A stretch of 33,992 bases of DNA. Origin: Arenicella sp. Its GTDB lineage: Bacteria > Pseudomonadota > Gammaproteobacteria > Arenicellales > Arenicellaceae. This document shows, piece after piece, positions 1 to 10,464 of the stretch (position 1 is the stretch's first letter; the number at the start of each line of letters is the position of its first letter). The notes beneath the pieces are model-generated. The model was not told the origin of the DNA and made no database searches. It saw only the letters and a program-made list of their open reading frames with translations. The stretch lies in contig JALZVW010000044.1 of the NCBI GenBank assembly GCA_023301745.1, positions 1 through 33,992 of the forward strand, read 5' to 3'. The translations under genes and the position numbers were made by a program.

Positions 1-552
1 GTCCGGGTTTTGGCTGCCTGGGCGTCGAAAGTTATCAGCGTATTTTTTTAGAATTTCGGGGCGTATCACCATTAGGTCGCAAATAGCTAGCCCTGCGAAT
101 TTGTCTTGATGGGTGTTCATCGTCGCAAGGCCGACCATGCCGCCATATGAGTGGGCGATAATGGTGGGCTTTTTGTCGTTATCGAACAAGCCTGTATGGT
201 TGGCGACGTCTAGCGCCTCGGCAACTCGAATCTCTTGTGGGTAATCATCGCGCGCACCTGAGTCACCCATGCCGGATAAGTCATAGGCGACTACATGATA
301 GTCCCCGGCAAGCATGGGCGCGATAAATGCAAAGCAGCGGGAATGAGCGAGAAAACCGTGCAGCATCAATAGGCCTGGTTTAGACGAGTCGCCCCAACTA
401 AAGTAATGAATCGGCACGCCATTGGACTCTACCCAGCCCTCTCGGCGGTCAACCGACATCGCCGACAGTAGCCAATCCGATGGTTGATCTACCGCGCCGT
501 TAAGATCATCTAGTGCGGGGCTGGGTTGCTGGCTTTTAAGCGATTGTGTCAT
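1..552 (-). CDS. Alpha/beta hydrolase, 5' part only (runs off the window edge)
   Basis: The ATG is at 552 and the frame is open for 184 codons to base 1, so the C-terminal part, which should hold the catalytic acid and His, is missing. Visible features: an HGF oxyanion-hole motif at residues 65-67, a GMGDSG strand-turn near residue 94, and the nucleophile elbow A-H-S-Y-G with Ser135. These place it in the alpha/beta hydrolase fold (serine hydrolase; lipase, esterase or haloalkane-dehalogenase-like subgroups). No signal peptide is seen, so it is probably cytoplasmic. The substrate cannot be read from the sequence. It is transcribed away from the atp operon. A possible promoter lies at 612-640 on the minus strand. 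Confidence 0.88.
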   Translation of the reverse strand, partial: MTQSLKSQQPSPALDDLNGAVDQPSDWLLSAMSVDRREGWVESNGVPIHYFSWGDSSKPGLLMLHGFLAHSRCFAFIAPMLAGDYHVVAYDLSGMGDSGARDDYPQEIRVAEALDVANHTGLFDNDKKPTIIAHSYGGMVGLATMNTHQDKFAGLAICDLMVIRPEILKKYADNFRRPGSQNPD

Positions 553-611
553 TAATTTTGGTCCGTTTTCATCGCGGTGTCGCGCTGAATAAAAGTTCGT
601 AACACTAGTTT

Positions 612-640
612 ACTATAGTGCGTCATCTCTGGCGTCAAAA
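612..640 (-). promoter_or_regulatory. Possible promoter of the alpha/beta hydrolase gene
   Basis: On the minus strand TATAGT (612-617) is preceded by TTTTGA (635-640) with a 17-nt spacer. TTGACG (633-638) matches a -35 box better but leaves only 15 nt. The leader to the ATG at 552 would be about 50 nt. Motif reading only. Confidence 0.35.
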
Positions 641-808
641 GCTCACCCGCAAGCGCTGTCGGCGAGCATCGATACGGTCGACTGACCATCGAGCCCTATC
701 TAAATCGATATTTGCATTTGATGTTTTTGTTATCGCCGTGATCTGCAAGGCTGTGGTTGGGTCACTTTGTTTAGAAAAACCGCTGGCTAATTGACTAAGA
801 CCCGCCAT
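635..808 (-). CDS. Possible small protein, 57 aa (doubtful)
   Basis: A minus-strand frame runs from ATG at 808 to TGA at 635 inside the 375-nt gap between the hydrolase and atpI. The product would begin MAGLSQLASGFSKQSD and end in a basic stretch (RARWSVDRIDARRQRLRVSF). There is no convincing Shine-Dalgarno sequence; an AAGG lies about 13 nt upstream of the ATG. I recognise no family. An open frame of this length can occur by chance, and it would overlap the putative hydrolase promoter. Confidence 0.18.
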   Translation of the reverse strand: MAGLSQLASGFSKQSDPTTALQITAITKTSNANIDLDRARWSVDRIDARRQRLRVSF

Positions 809-871
809 GATCGTCGTTTTACCTTAACAATTGCTTTAAGAAACTAGCGCTATAAATCAGTGTGACAAGCA

Positions 872-900
872 TTGCGAAACGTCTTTCTAGCATTTATACT
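872..900 (+). promoter_or_regulatory. Probable atp operon promoter
   Basis: TTGCGA (872-877) and TATACT (895-900) are separated by exactly 17 nt, a good sigma70 match. The start point would be near 907, about 20 nt before the atpI ATG at 927. It is the best promoter in the gap and is correctly oriented for the whole operon. Confidence 0.6.
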
Positions 901-926
901 CCGCGAGCAGTCAAAACGGCCGATTT

Positions 927-2350
<1,424 letters not shown>

Positions 2351-2360
2351 TCGTTAGCAT

Positions 2361-2694
<334 letters not shown>

Positions 2695-2725
2695 TTAGCT
2701 CACTTTCTGAAACGAGGAACGATAG

Positions 2726-3205
2726 ATGAATATTAATTTAACCCTTATAGGGCAAACCATCTCGTTCTTGCTGTTTGTTTGGTTTTGTAAGAAGTTTGTA
2801 TGGCCACCTATGGTGAATGCTATGCAAGATCGTCAAAATCAAATTGCAGACGGTTTAGCCGCGGCTGAAAAAGGCCAAGAAGCACAAAATGTGGCAGAGA
2901 AAGAAGCAGCCGAGTTGATTAGCAATGCTAAGACACAAGCTGCTGAAATCATTGCCAGTGCAGAAAAGCGCGGTAACGCCGTTGTTGACGAAGCGAAAAC
3001 CACCGCTACCTCTGAGAAAGAACGCATTGTTGCGTCGGCTCTCACTGAGGTAGAACAAGAAGTACACACAGCGCGTGAATCATTGCGCACTCAAGTGTCT
3101 TCTATTGCGGTGGCAGCGGCCAGCAAAATTGCCGACAAAGAAATCGATGGTGCCGCTCACGCTGGCTTGATCGACGACCTTGTTAAGCAATTAAAAGCTA
3201 GCTAA
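2726..3205 (+). CDS. atpF: F1Fo ATP synthase subunit b
   Basis: Subunit b (159 aa; E. coli 156) is the dimeric peripheral stalk. It begins with one membrane helix (about residues 5-23, followed by [12 protein letters not shown], typical of the family), then a long charged, Ala/Glu/Lys-rich coiled coil (about 30-125) and a C-terminal segment that binds delta. The GAGGAA before the ATG is a good ribosome-binding site. The spacing from atpE is 31 nt and to atpH 26 nt, so these three genes are tightly coupled. Confidence 0.96.
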   Translation: MNINLTLIGQTISFLLFVWFCKKFVWPPMVNAMQDRQNQIADGLAAAEKGQEAQNVAEKEAAELISNAKTQAAEIIASAEKRGNAVVDEAKTTATSEKERIVASALTEVEQEVHTARESLRTQVSSIAVAAASKIADKEIDGAAHAGLIDDLVKQLKAS

Positions 3206-3231
3206 CGCTTGCAACCAAACAGGTAAGAATA

Positions 3232-3768
3232 ATGGCAGACAATGCATCCATTGCTCGACCTTACGCCAAAGCGGTGTTTGATCTAGCGCAAGAGGCCAAC
3301 GCGTTTGACGCGTGGACTGCTGCACTGGGACAACTCGCCGTAATTAGCAACGACGCCGACTTCGGCGCGCTGGTCTCAGACCCGCGTGTAGATGGTGTTA
3401 AAGTTGCTGAGCTATTAACTGATCTTGCTAAAGATAGCCTGCCTGAAGGCGGTGCTAACTTTATCAACTTGTTAGTGCAAAATGATCGTTTGGAATCGTT
3501 GGTTGATATCAATCAGCAGTACACCGATCTAGTTGCTAAAGCGAAAGCCTTAGTCAACGCGGAAGTGATTACCGCTAAACCACTAACAGACGATCAAAAA
3601 TCATCCTTGGCTGCGGCGCTAGAACAGCGTTTAGGCCTTAAAGTAGAACTTGCAGAAACAGTGGATGCCGACCTAATCGGTGGCGCCATTATTAAAGCAG
3701 GTGACATGGTGATTGATGGTTCTGCGAAAGGGCGAATCGAGAAGCTGACGACGGCGCTAATGCGCTAA
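3232..3768 (+). CDS. atpH: F1Fo ATP synthase subunit delta
   Basis: Subunit delta (178 aa; E. coli 177) caps the F1 head and ties it to the b stalk. The N-terminal ARPYAKAVFDLA is the standard delta signature, and the C-terminal part has the family motif around DLIGGAIIKAGDMVIDGSAKGR. It is soluble with no membrane segment. AGGT precedes the ATG at 3232. The gap to atpA is larger (94 nt) and contains one of the structured elements described separately. Confidence 0.96.
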   Translation: MADNASIARPYAKAVFDLAQEANAFDAWTAALGQLAVISNDADFGALVSDPRVDGVKVAELLTDLAKDSLPEGGANFINLLVQNDRLESLVDINQQYTDLVAKAKALVNAEVITAKPLTDDQKSSLAAALEQRLGLKVELAETVDADLIGGAIIKAGDMVIDGSAKGRIEKLTTALMR

Positions 3769-3780
3769 TGTCTAACTGCG

Positions 3781-3834
3781 TGACCTTCAGCCCGGTCAAT
3801 TAATGACTAAGCTGAAGACACGTAGCGAATAAAT
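3781..3834 (+). repeat. Intergenic structured element, copy 1 (before atpA)
   Basis: It reads CCTTCAGC at its 5' side and GCGAATAAAT at its 3' end, matching the copies before atpD and atpC. A long stem can form from CGTG+CTTCAGC (3779-3791) against GCTGAAG+CACG (3811-3822), enclosing a smaller GGTCA/TGACT hairpin (3794-3808, one G-U). It ends 15 nt before the atpA Shine-Dalgarno sequence. Confidence 0.55.
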
Positions 3835-3862
3835 AAGTAGTTAACGTTGAGGACTTGCAGTC

Positions 3863-5404
3863 ATGACAACGCAATTGAACCCATCTGAAATCAGCAACCT
3901 GATTAAAGATCGGATTAAAAATTTTGAAGCATCCGCTGAATCGCGTACCGAAGGTACCGTAGTCAGCTTAACCGACGGCATCGCCCGCATCCATGGCTTA
4001 TCTGAAGCAATGCAAGGCGAGATGTTGGAGTTTCCGGGTGACATCTTTGGTTTAGCACTTAACCTTGAGCAAGACTCAGTAGGTGCGGTGATCATGGGTA
4101 ACTACAAAAACATCTCTGAAGGCGACACAGTAAAATGTACTGGCCGCATTCTAGAAGTACCAGTTGGCCGTGCGCTGCTTGGTCGTGTTGTAGATACTCT
4201 AGGTAACCCAATTGATGGCAAAGGCGCCATCGAAACCACTGAAACCTCGCCAATTGAGAAAGTGGCTCCGGGCGTAATTGAGCGTGAAGGTGTTAACCAA
4301 CCTCTTGAGACTGGTTTTAAATCAATCGATGCCATGGTGCCGATTGGTCGTGGTCAACGTGAGTTGATTATTGGTGATCGCCAGACTGGTAAAACCGCGG
4401 TAGCGATCGATGCCATCATCAACCAAAAAGGTAACGGCGTTAAATGTATCTACGTTGCGGTAGGCCAAAAAGCATCTTCGGTTGCTTCAGTGGTTCGTAA
4501 ACTAGAAGAGCATGGCGCGTTAGAGTACACCACGGTTGTTGCTGCAAATGCATCCGACTCAGCCGCATTGCAATACCTCGCGCCTTACGCGGGTTGTTCA
4601 ATGGGCGAGTATTTTCGTGATAACGGCGAAGACGCTTTGATTGTCTATGATGATTTGTCTAAGCAAGCGGTAGCCTATCGTGAAGTATCATTATTATTGC
4701 GTCGCCCACCAGGCCGTGAAGCCTACCCAGGTGATGTATTCTATCTTCACTCTCGTTTGTTAGAGCGTTCGTCGCGTATCAACGAAGCTGAAGTAGAGCG
4801 TTTGACTGGCGTTAAAGGCAAAACAGGTTCATTAACGGCACTGCCGATTATTGAAACTCAAGCCGGTGACGTATCAGCGTTCGTACCAACCAATGTGATC
4901 TCGATTACAGACGGTCAGATCTTCATGGAAACTGACCTGTTTAACTCCGGTATTCGTCCGCCAGTAGATCCTGGTTTGTCGGTGTCTCGAGTGGGTGGTG
5001 CAGCGCAAACTAACATCATTAAAAAGCTAGGCGGCGGTATTCGTCTTGCTCTTGCTCAATATCGTGAATTAGCGGCGTTCTCACAGTTCGCATCTGATCT
5101 AGATGAAGCAACTCAAGCACAACTTGCCCGTGGTGAGCGTGTGACTGAATTGATGAAGCAAGCGCAGTACGCTCCAATGTCAACAGCTCAAGTGGCTTTG
5201 TCATTGTTCGCCGCTAACGAAGGTTATTTCGATGACGTAGAAAAAGAACAAGTTGGCCCATGTGAAGCTGCAATGCAAGCGCACGTTAAGGCTAACTTCG
5301 GTTCTTTGATCGATGGCATCAATAAAACGCCTAAGCTGACTGACGAAGTTACGTCGGGTATGCACGAAGCCTTGAAAGACTTCAAAGCAAACGGCAGCTT
5401 TTGA
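3863..5404 (+). CDS. atpA: F1Fo ATP synthase subunit alpha
   Basis: Subunit alpha (513 aa, same length as E. coli) is the non-catalytic nucleotide-binding subunit of F1. The Walker A motif GDRQTGKT lies at residues 171-178. The C-terminal half has the conserved SRVGGAAQT segment that supplies the arginine finger to the beta catalytic site. GAGGA at 3849-3853 sets the ATG. No missing key residue was noticed. The stop codon (5402-5404) lies inside the inverted structured element that fills the gap to atpG. Confidence 0.98.
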   Translation: MTTQLNPSEISNLIKDRIKNFEASAESRTEGTVVSLTDGIARIHGLSEAMQGEMLEFPGDIFGLALNLEQDSVGAVIMGNYKNISEGDTVKCTGRILEVPVGRALLGRVVDTLGNPIDGKGAIETTETSPIEKVAPGVIEREGVNQPLETGFKSIDAMVPIGRGQRELIIGDRQTGKTAVAIDAIINQKGNGVKCIYVAVGQKASSVASVVRKLEEHGALEYTTVVAANASDSAALQYLAPYAGCSMGEYFRDNGEDALIVYDDLSKQAVAYREVSLLLRRPPGREAYPGDVFYLHSRLLERSSRINEAEVERLTGVKGKTGSLTALPIIETQAGDVSAFVPTNVISITDGQIFMETDLFNSGIRPPVDPGLSVSRVGGAAQTNIIKKLGGGIRLALAQYRELAAFSQFASDLDEATQAQLARGERVTELMKQAQYAPMSTAQVALSLFAANEGYFDDVEKEQVGPCEAAMQAHVKANFGSLIDGINKTPKLTDEVTSGMHEALKDFKANGSF

Positions 5405-5457
5405 TTCGCGGAGCTCGCTTCGCGATCAAGCGGCTAGCCGCTTCGCGCTGAGGGCTC
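5401..5457 (-). repeat. Intergenic structured element, copy 2, inverted (before atpG)
   Basis: Read on the minus strand it begins GAGCCCTCAGCGCG and ends CGCGAATCAA, matching the atpD copy in the opposite orientation. Its first hairpin is the perfect palindrome AAGCGGCTAGCCGCTT (5428-5443). A second stem pairs GAT-CGCG (5403-5410) with CGCGATC (5421-5427). It overlaps the atpA stop codon. Confidence 0.55.
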
Positions 5458-5490
5458 ATGTAACCGCTAACACACTAGTAGAGAAATAAG

Positions 5491-6357
5491 ATGGCAGTCG
5501 GTAAAGAAATCCGCGATCAGATTGGAAGCGTCAAAAGTACGCAGAAGATCACCAAAGCCATGGAAATGGTGGCCGCAAGCAAAATGCGCAAAGCGCAGGA
5601 CCGCATGTTGGCTGCTCGACCTTACGCACAAAAAATTCGTTCAGTAGTGGCGCATATCGCCAAAGCGAATTTGGAATACAAGCACCCTTTCACGATTGAA
5701 CGTGAAGTGAAGCGAGTAGGCTATATTGTTGTAAGTTCAGACCGTGGTCTGTGTGGTGGTCTCAACATGAACGTTTTCCGTAAAACCATGAACGACATGG
5801 CGGCGTGGGACGAAAAAGGTGTTGAGATTGATGTCGCCACGATTGGTTCAAAAGCCTTATCGTTTTTTCGCAGAGCAGGCGGTAACGTCGTATCAGAAGC
5901 GTCACACTATGGTGATAAGCCAAGTTTGACCGATCTTTTGGGCGCGATTACCTCTATGCTAAAAGCCTACGAAAATGGCAAGATTGATCGTTTGTACGTT
6001 GTGTCTAACGAGTTTGTGAACACCATGACTCAGGCCGCTGTTTCAAAGCAGTTGGTACCGGTTGAGGCAACGCAAGAAGCCACAGACGAAGTGCCTGCCT
6101 TGTTTGACTATATCTACGAGCCTGAAGCAAAGCCGATTTTAGATACGGTGCTGAAGCGTTACATTGAGTCGCAAATCTACGAAGCCGTTGTTGAGAACGT
6201 AGCGTGTGAGCAGTCTGCACGTATGGTTGCAATGAAAGCTGCGAGTGATAATGCGGGTGATCTTATCGGTGAGCTAGAGTTGATTTACAACAAGGCTCGT
6301 CAGTCAGCGATTACTCAAGAGATCTCTGAGATTGTGAGTGGTGCGTCTGCTGTTTAG
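5491..6357 (+). CDS. atpG: F1Fo ATP synthase subunit gamma
   Basis: Subunit gamma (288 aa; E. coli 287) is the rotating central shaft. The N-terminal helix motif [32 protein letters not shown] and the C-terminal helix ending [25 protein letters not shown] are the two coiled-coil ends that enter the alpha3-beta3 ring. The middle carries the [11 protein letters not shown] strand-turn typical of the family. The ATG at 5491 follows GAG in the leader GAGAAATAAG. Confidence 0.97.
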   Translation: MAVGKEIRDQIGSVKSTQKITKAMEMVAASKMRKAQDRMLAARPYAQKIRSVVAHIAKANLEYKHPFTIEREVKRVGYIVVSSDRGLCGGLNMNVFRKTMNDMAAWDEKGVEIDVATIGSKALSFFRRAGGNVVSEASHYGDKPSLTDLLGAITSMLKAYENGKIDRLYVVSNEFVNTMTQAAVSKQLVPVEATQEATDEVPALFDYIYEPEAKPILDTVLKRYIESQIYEAVVENVACEQSARMVAMKAASDNAGDLIGELELIYNKARQSAITQEISEIVSGASAV

Positions 6358-6422
6358 GCAAACATAAAAATAATTGATCACAAGGCCTTTTAACGAACGC
6401 CAACTGGTCTTGTGAATAGAGA

Positions 6423-7884
<1,462 letters not shown>

Positions 7885-7890
7885 CGGCCA

Positions 7891-8018
7891 CCTAACGGAC
7901 ATATTTGATCCAGAGACTGCGTTGCCAGTTTATTTTAAGAAAGGTCACATACATGAGTATGCTCCCATTCTTTAAAATAAACCGGCGCCTTGCTCTGAAT
8001 CAAATCTGCCTCGTTAGG
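7891..8018. repeat. 128-bp near-perfect palindrome between atpD and atpC (MITE-like)
   Basis: The left arm (7891-7944) and right arm (7966-8018) are imperfect inverted copies. Shared blocks are CCTAACG / CGTTAGG at the tips, ATTTGATCCAGAG / CTCTGAATCAAAT, and GTTTATTTTA / TAAAATAAAC. The apex is a CATAC-ATGA-GTATG hairpin (7948-7961). The outer tip may extend to ATCCTAACG (7878-7886), paired with CGTTAGGAT (8012-8020), which includes the atpD stop codon. No open frame or clear target-site duplication is seen, so calling it a mobile element is only a possibility. Confidence 0.6.
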
Positions 8019-8021
8019 ATC

Positions 8022-8077
8022 ATGACAGAACTGTTATTGTAGTTAACACAGTTTTGTCATTCCCACTAGCGTGGGAA
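8022..8077. repeat. Two adjacent hairpins in the atpD-atpC gap
   Basis: The first pairs ATGACAGAACTG (8022-8033) with CAGTTTTGTCAT (8049-8060), 12 bp with one G-U. The second pairs TTCCCAC (8060-8066) with GTGGGAA (8071-8077), a perfect 7-bp stem with a TAGC loop. The second resembles the common proteobacterial CATTCCCGC...GCGGGAATG repeat type. Neither is followed by a T-run, so neither looks like an intrinsic terminator. Confidence 0.5.
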
Positions 8078-8102
8078 AGCTTATTGGTAATAGTAAGAAA
8101 AG

Positions 8103-8160
8103 CAGCCTTGAGCTTTAGGTTGCAAGCAACCTAACCGTGAATTCGGTTTTAGCGGATAAA
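8103..8160 (+). repeat. Intergenic structured element, copy 4 (before atpC)
   Basis: It begins CAGCCTTGAGC and ends GCGGATAAA. Hairpin 1 is AGGTTG-CAAG-CAACCT (8117-8132) and hairpin 2 is AACCG-TGAATT-CGGTT (8133-8148). Compared with copy 3, the G-C pairs of stem 1 are replaced by A-T/T-A pairs on both sides, which is the pattern of compensating change. The element ends 3 nt before the atpC ATG, so it must overlap the ribosome-binding region. Confidence 0.6.
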
Positions 8161-8163
8161 AAA

Positions 8164-8580
8164 ATGAATACAATGCAAGTTGAAGTGGTTAGTGCCGAGC
8201 GCGAGATATTCTCCGGCGAAGCAACCATGTTGATTGCCACTGCGACCTCAGGTGAGTTGGGTATCTACCCACAACATACTCCCCTGTTGACGAGCCTCAA
8301 AGCCGGTGATGTTCGTGTTCAAACCGCTGATGGCGAAGAGCAAGTGATTTATGTGTCTGGTGGTATTCTTGAAGTAACACCAAAGAAAATCACCGTATTG
8401 TCTGATACAGCAATGCGAGCGGATGATCTTGATGAAGCTGCAGCGCTTGAAGCGCAGCGTAAAGCTGAGCAAGCTCTGAAAGACACAACGGCCGATATCA
8501 ACTACGCAAAAGCTAAAGCTGAACTAGCCCAAGCGGTTGCACAGTTGGCGGCGATTAAGAAAATGTCAAAACGTCGTTAA
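8164..8580 (+). CDS. atpC: F1Fo ATP synthase subunit epsilon
   Basis: Subunit epsilon (138 aa from this start; E. coli 139) is the rotor foot and the internal ATPase inhibitor. The N-terminal beta-sandwich shows [13 protein letters not shown] and [14 protein letters not shown], and the C-terminal helical hairpin (about residues 90-138) is Ala/Lys/Gln-rich. ATG 8164 was chosen over an in-frame GTG at 8137 because family members begin about 3-4 residues before VVSAE, and the GTG lies inside a hairpin of the structured element. The Shine-Dalgarno sequence is weak. An intrinsic terminator follows, so this is the last gene of the operon. Confidence 0.95.
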   Translation: MNTMQVEVVSAEREIFSGEATMLIATATSGELGIYPQHTPLLTSLKAGDVRVQTADGEEQVIYVSGGILEVTPKKITVLSDTAMRADDLDEAAALEAQRKAEQALKDTTADINYAKAKAELAQAVAQLAAIKKMSKRR

Positions 8581-8604
8581 GACTGTTTTTATAAGTTTTT
8601 AAAG

Positions 8605-8637
8605 AGCCCGCTTATTCGAAAGAGTAAGCGGGCTTTT
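8605..8637 (+). terminator. Intrinsic terminator of the atp operon
   Basis: GCCCGCTTA (8606-8614) pairs perfectly with TAAGCGGGC (8625-8633), followed by TTTT. It starts 25 nt after the atpC stop codon. Confidence 0.9.
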
Positions 8638-8658
8638 ACTTACATAGATGTAAGGTAT

Positions 8659-8685
8659 CCTGAAATTGCAGGAGCAAATTTCAGG
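8659..8685. repeat. Inverted repeat after the atp terminator
   Basis: CCTGAAATT (8659-8667) pairs with AATTTCAGG (8677-8685), 9 bp perfect. It is not followed by a T-run. The rest of 8638-8865 holds no gene that I can support. Confidence 0.45.
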
Positions 8686-8865
8686 GTAGTGAATTGGTCA
8701 ACGCTTGCCTCAACGCTAGCTATAGTATGCTTTAGCTAACGCCCCAAGACTACCGACTAAGCCTTATGTTACTCAAAAGGCTCTCCTAGTTTAACTTTAG
8801 AGGCGGATCCTCTACGAGATCAGCGCTAATTGATCTAAGTCAAACCGATAGTTAGCAGCGCACAT

Positions 8866-8897
8866 TAAAAAAGCCCGACTGCTTACGCAGGCGAGCT
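8866..8897 (-). terminator. Intrinsic terminator of the M48 protease gene
   Basis: On the minus strand AGCTCGCCTGC (8887-8897) pairs with GCAGTCGGGCT (8872-8882) with one mismatch and one G-U, followed by a run of T (A-run at 8867-8872 on the plus strand). It lies about 30 nt after the stop codon at 8928. Confidence 0.8.
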
Positions 8898-8927
8898 TTT
8901 AAAAATCTAAATCAGGCTATTAACCAC

Positions 8928-9710
8928 TTATTTAGATAACTTCTTCATTTTCTTTTCGTATGACTTTATACGCTTAGGGCTACTCGGGTGTGAACTCATC
9001 ATACCGCCGCCATCGCCGTAAGCCTCTTGTAGCACTTTTAACGCACCAATCATTGAATCTAAAGGGGCGTTAGCCTCTTTCAACACTTTTAGGGAAAAGG
9101 CATCAGCCGAAAGCTCATCGCTTCTACTGAAGCTAGCGCCAAAGAACTGTTTTGCGAGTGCACCACCACCAGCATTATAAGCCGCGGTTCCAACTTGGCT
9201 TTGCCCAGCTGCACCCTTGACACCAGCACTCGCGATGAGTGATTTACGAATTTGTTTAAACGAATGCTTTTCAACAACATGGCCTATTTCGTGGCCCAAA
9301 ACAGCGAGTACTTGGTCATCGGTCATTGCATCTAATAATGCCGAGTTAAAACGAATAGAACCGTCCGGCGTTGCAAATGCGTTAAGGTCCTTAGGGTCGC
9401 TTTTATAAACCTTAACGTTGAACTTAACGCCTTTAATTTCAGGCATTGTCACACGGCTTACAATTTTAGCCATACGCGTTGAGTATTTGCTACCTGCGGG
9501 TGTCGCCCCGTTAGCTGAATCGATTGAGTCCACCGCTGAACGTGATTGTTCGATCACATCTTTCTCGCTCATGGTCCCAGCTTTCACGAGGTCGCTGCCT
9601 GAGTTCTTCAAGACGTCACCAAAGCCGATGGCCATAGTTTGCATCGGGATGATAAGCGTGAAAGCCGTTATTATAATTTTTTTCTTCATAATTTTGTTGT
9701 GGTACTTCAT
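8928..9710 (-). CDS. Periplasmic M48 metalloprotease, LoiP/YggG-like
   Basis: This is a 260-aa zinc peptidase. The catalytic motif is HEIGH (residues 140-144), and the third zinc ligand is probably E200 in SRSDELSADAFS. The conserved VKVYKSDPKDLNAFATPDGSIRFNSALLDAMTDDQVLAVLGHE block and the C-terminal SSHPSSPKRI match the LoiP (YggG) branch of M48, which acts in periplasmic protein quality control in E. coli. An N-terminal signal peptide (about residues 8-28, cut after TMA) exports it. Unlike E. coli LoiP there is no lipobox cysteine, so it should be soluble. An in-frame ATG at residue 8 is an alternative start; neither has a clear ribosome-binding site. Confidence 0.85.
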   Translation of the reverse strand: MKYHNKIMKKKIIITAFTLIIPMQTMAIGFGDVLKNSGSDLVKAGTMSEKDVIEQSRSAVDSIDSANGATPAGSKYSTRMAKIVSRVTMPEIKGVKFNVKVYKSDPKDLNAFATPDGSIRFNSALLDAMTDDQVLAVLGHEIGHVVEKHSFKQIRKSLIASAGVKGAAGQSQVGTAAYNAGGGALAKQFFGASFSRSDELSADAFSLKVLKEANAPLDSMIGALKVLQEAYGDGGGMMSSHPSSPKRIKSYEKKMKKLSK

Positions 9711-9733
9711 GGTTAGTTAGTAGGGTTGGGATT

Positions 9734-9763
9734 TTGTCTATCTGGTAAATAGACGGCTATACT
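9734..9763 (+). promoter_or_regulatory. Probable promoter of the FAH-family gene with an embedded dyad
   Basis: TTGTCT (9734-9739) and TATACT (9758-9763) are 18 nt apart. Within the promoter lies the inverted repeat GTCTAT-N7-ATAGAC (9736-9754), placed like an operator. The start point would be near 9770, about 65 nt before the ATG at 9835. The same dyad is 26-44 nt upstream of the divergent M48 gene. Confidence 0.5.
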
Positions 9764-9834
9764 ATTGTAACGAGCGTACGCGGTAAAGGTTTCTAAGCCA
9801 CCGTAATAGAATCAATAAACTATAGTGGCATCTT

Positions 9835-10443
9835 ATGAACCCCATTAACTACGATAGCCATAGAATCTACCCCTCTAAGGTGGTGTGCGTCGGGCGTAAC
9901 TACGCTGAGCATATCGCCGAGCTTAATAATGAAACGCCTGATAAACCAGTGATTTTTCTAAAGCCCAATTCGGCGATTTCGGGCGAGATAATGACCGACC
10001 AGATCGACCAAATCCATTTCGAAGGTGAGATATCGTTTCTGATTTTCAACGGAGAGATAAGCGCCGTTGGCTTCGGTTTAGATTTAACGAAAAGAGAAAT
10101 ACAATCACAACTTAAAAGCAAAGGCCTGCCTTGGGAACGGGCAAAGGCCTTCGATAAGTCGGCGGTCTTTAGTGAATTTGTACCAATAACTAAGGGCCTA
10201 GCTGACTTGCGAATGGAATTAGAACGTAATGGTAAGCTGGTTCAACATGGCGGGGTTAATCAAATGTTGAACGCACCTATCGATCTATTTAACGAAGTAG
10301 CGTCGTTCATGTCATGGGAAGATGGCGATATTTTGATGACAGGAACCCCAAAAGGCGTTGGCATCGTTAAAAAAAACGATGTCTTTATTGGGCGACTGTA
10401 TAATGCTGAGCAACTGCTGATTACACAGAAATGGCGGGTATGA
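9835..10443 (+). CDS. Fumarylacetoacetate hydrolase family protein (YcgM/FAHD1-like)
   Basis: The 202-aa single-domain protein belongs to the FAH superfamily, whose members hydrolyse or decarboxylate acyl-pyruvates and related oxo-acids with a divalent metal. Typical blocks are VVCVGRNYAEHIAEL (residues 16-30), FLKPNSAISG (41-50), HFEGEISFLI with metal ligands E64 and E66, a third acidic ligand at D83 in GLDLTKREIQ, WERAKAFDKSA (100-110) and LMTGTPKGVG near the C-terminus. It is cytoplasmic. It is distinct from the true fumarylacetoacetase at 24791-26113 and not next to that pathway. Substrate is not determinable. The gene converges with the DUF4105 gene, 21 nt apart. Confidence 0.88.
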   Translation: MNPINYDSHRIYPSKVVCVGRNYAEHIAELNNETPDKPVIFLKPNSAISGEIMTDQIDQIHFEGEISFLIFNGEISAVGFGLDLTKREIQSQLKSKGLPWERAKAFDKSAVFSEFVPITKGLADLRMELERNGKLVQHGGVNQMLNAPIDLFNEVASFMSWEDGDILMTGTPKGVGIVKKNDVFIGRLYNAEQLLITQKWRV

Positions 10444-10464
10444 CGTTCTATTGGTCGTCGAGTA

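Larger units (their letters stand above)
553..926. other. Divergent intergenic region, hydrolase / atp operon
   Basis: This 374-nt gap holds candidate promoters for both flanking genes and one doubtful 57-aa frame. In many gammaproteobacteria parA and parB lie just upstream of atpI; they are absent here. I see no repeat, terminator or RNA gene in it. Confidence 0.6.

Noticed and set aside
806-820. G-K-T-T P-loop remnant suggesting a parA fragment
   Set aside because: Only four residues match, an in-frame stop codon lies directly before them, and the following residues do not resemble ParA.
7891-8018. Calling the palindrome a proven transposable element
   Set aside because: No target-site duplication is visible and other copies cannot be searched for here.
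8137-8163. GTG start for atpC giving a longer epsilon subunit
   Set aside because: The extra nine residues do not fit the family N-terminus, and the GTG is inside hairpin 2 of the structured element. ATG 8164 gives 138 aa, near E. coli.
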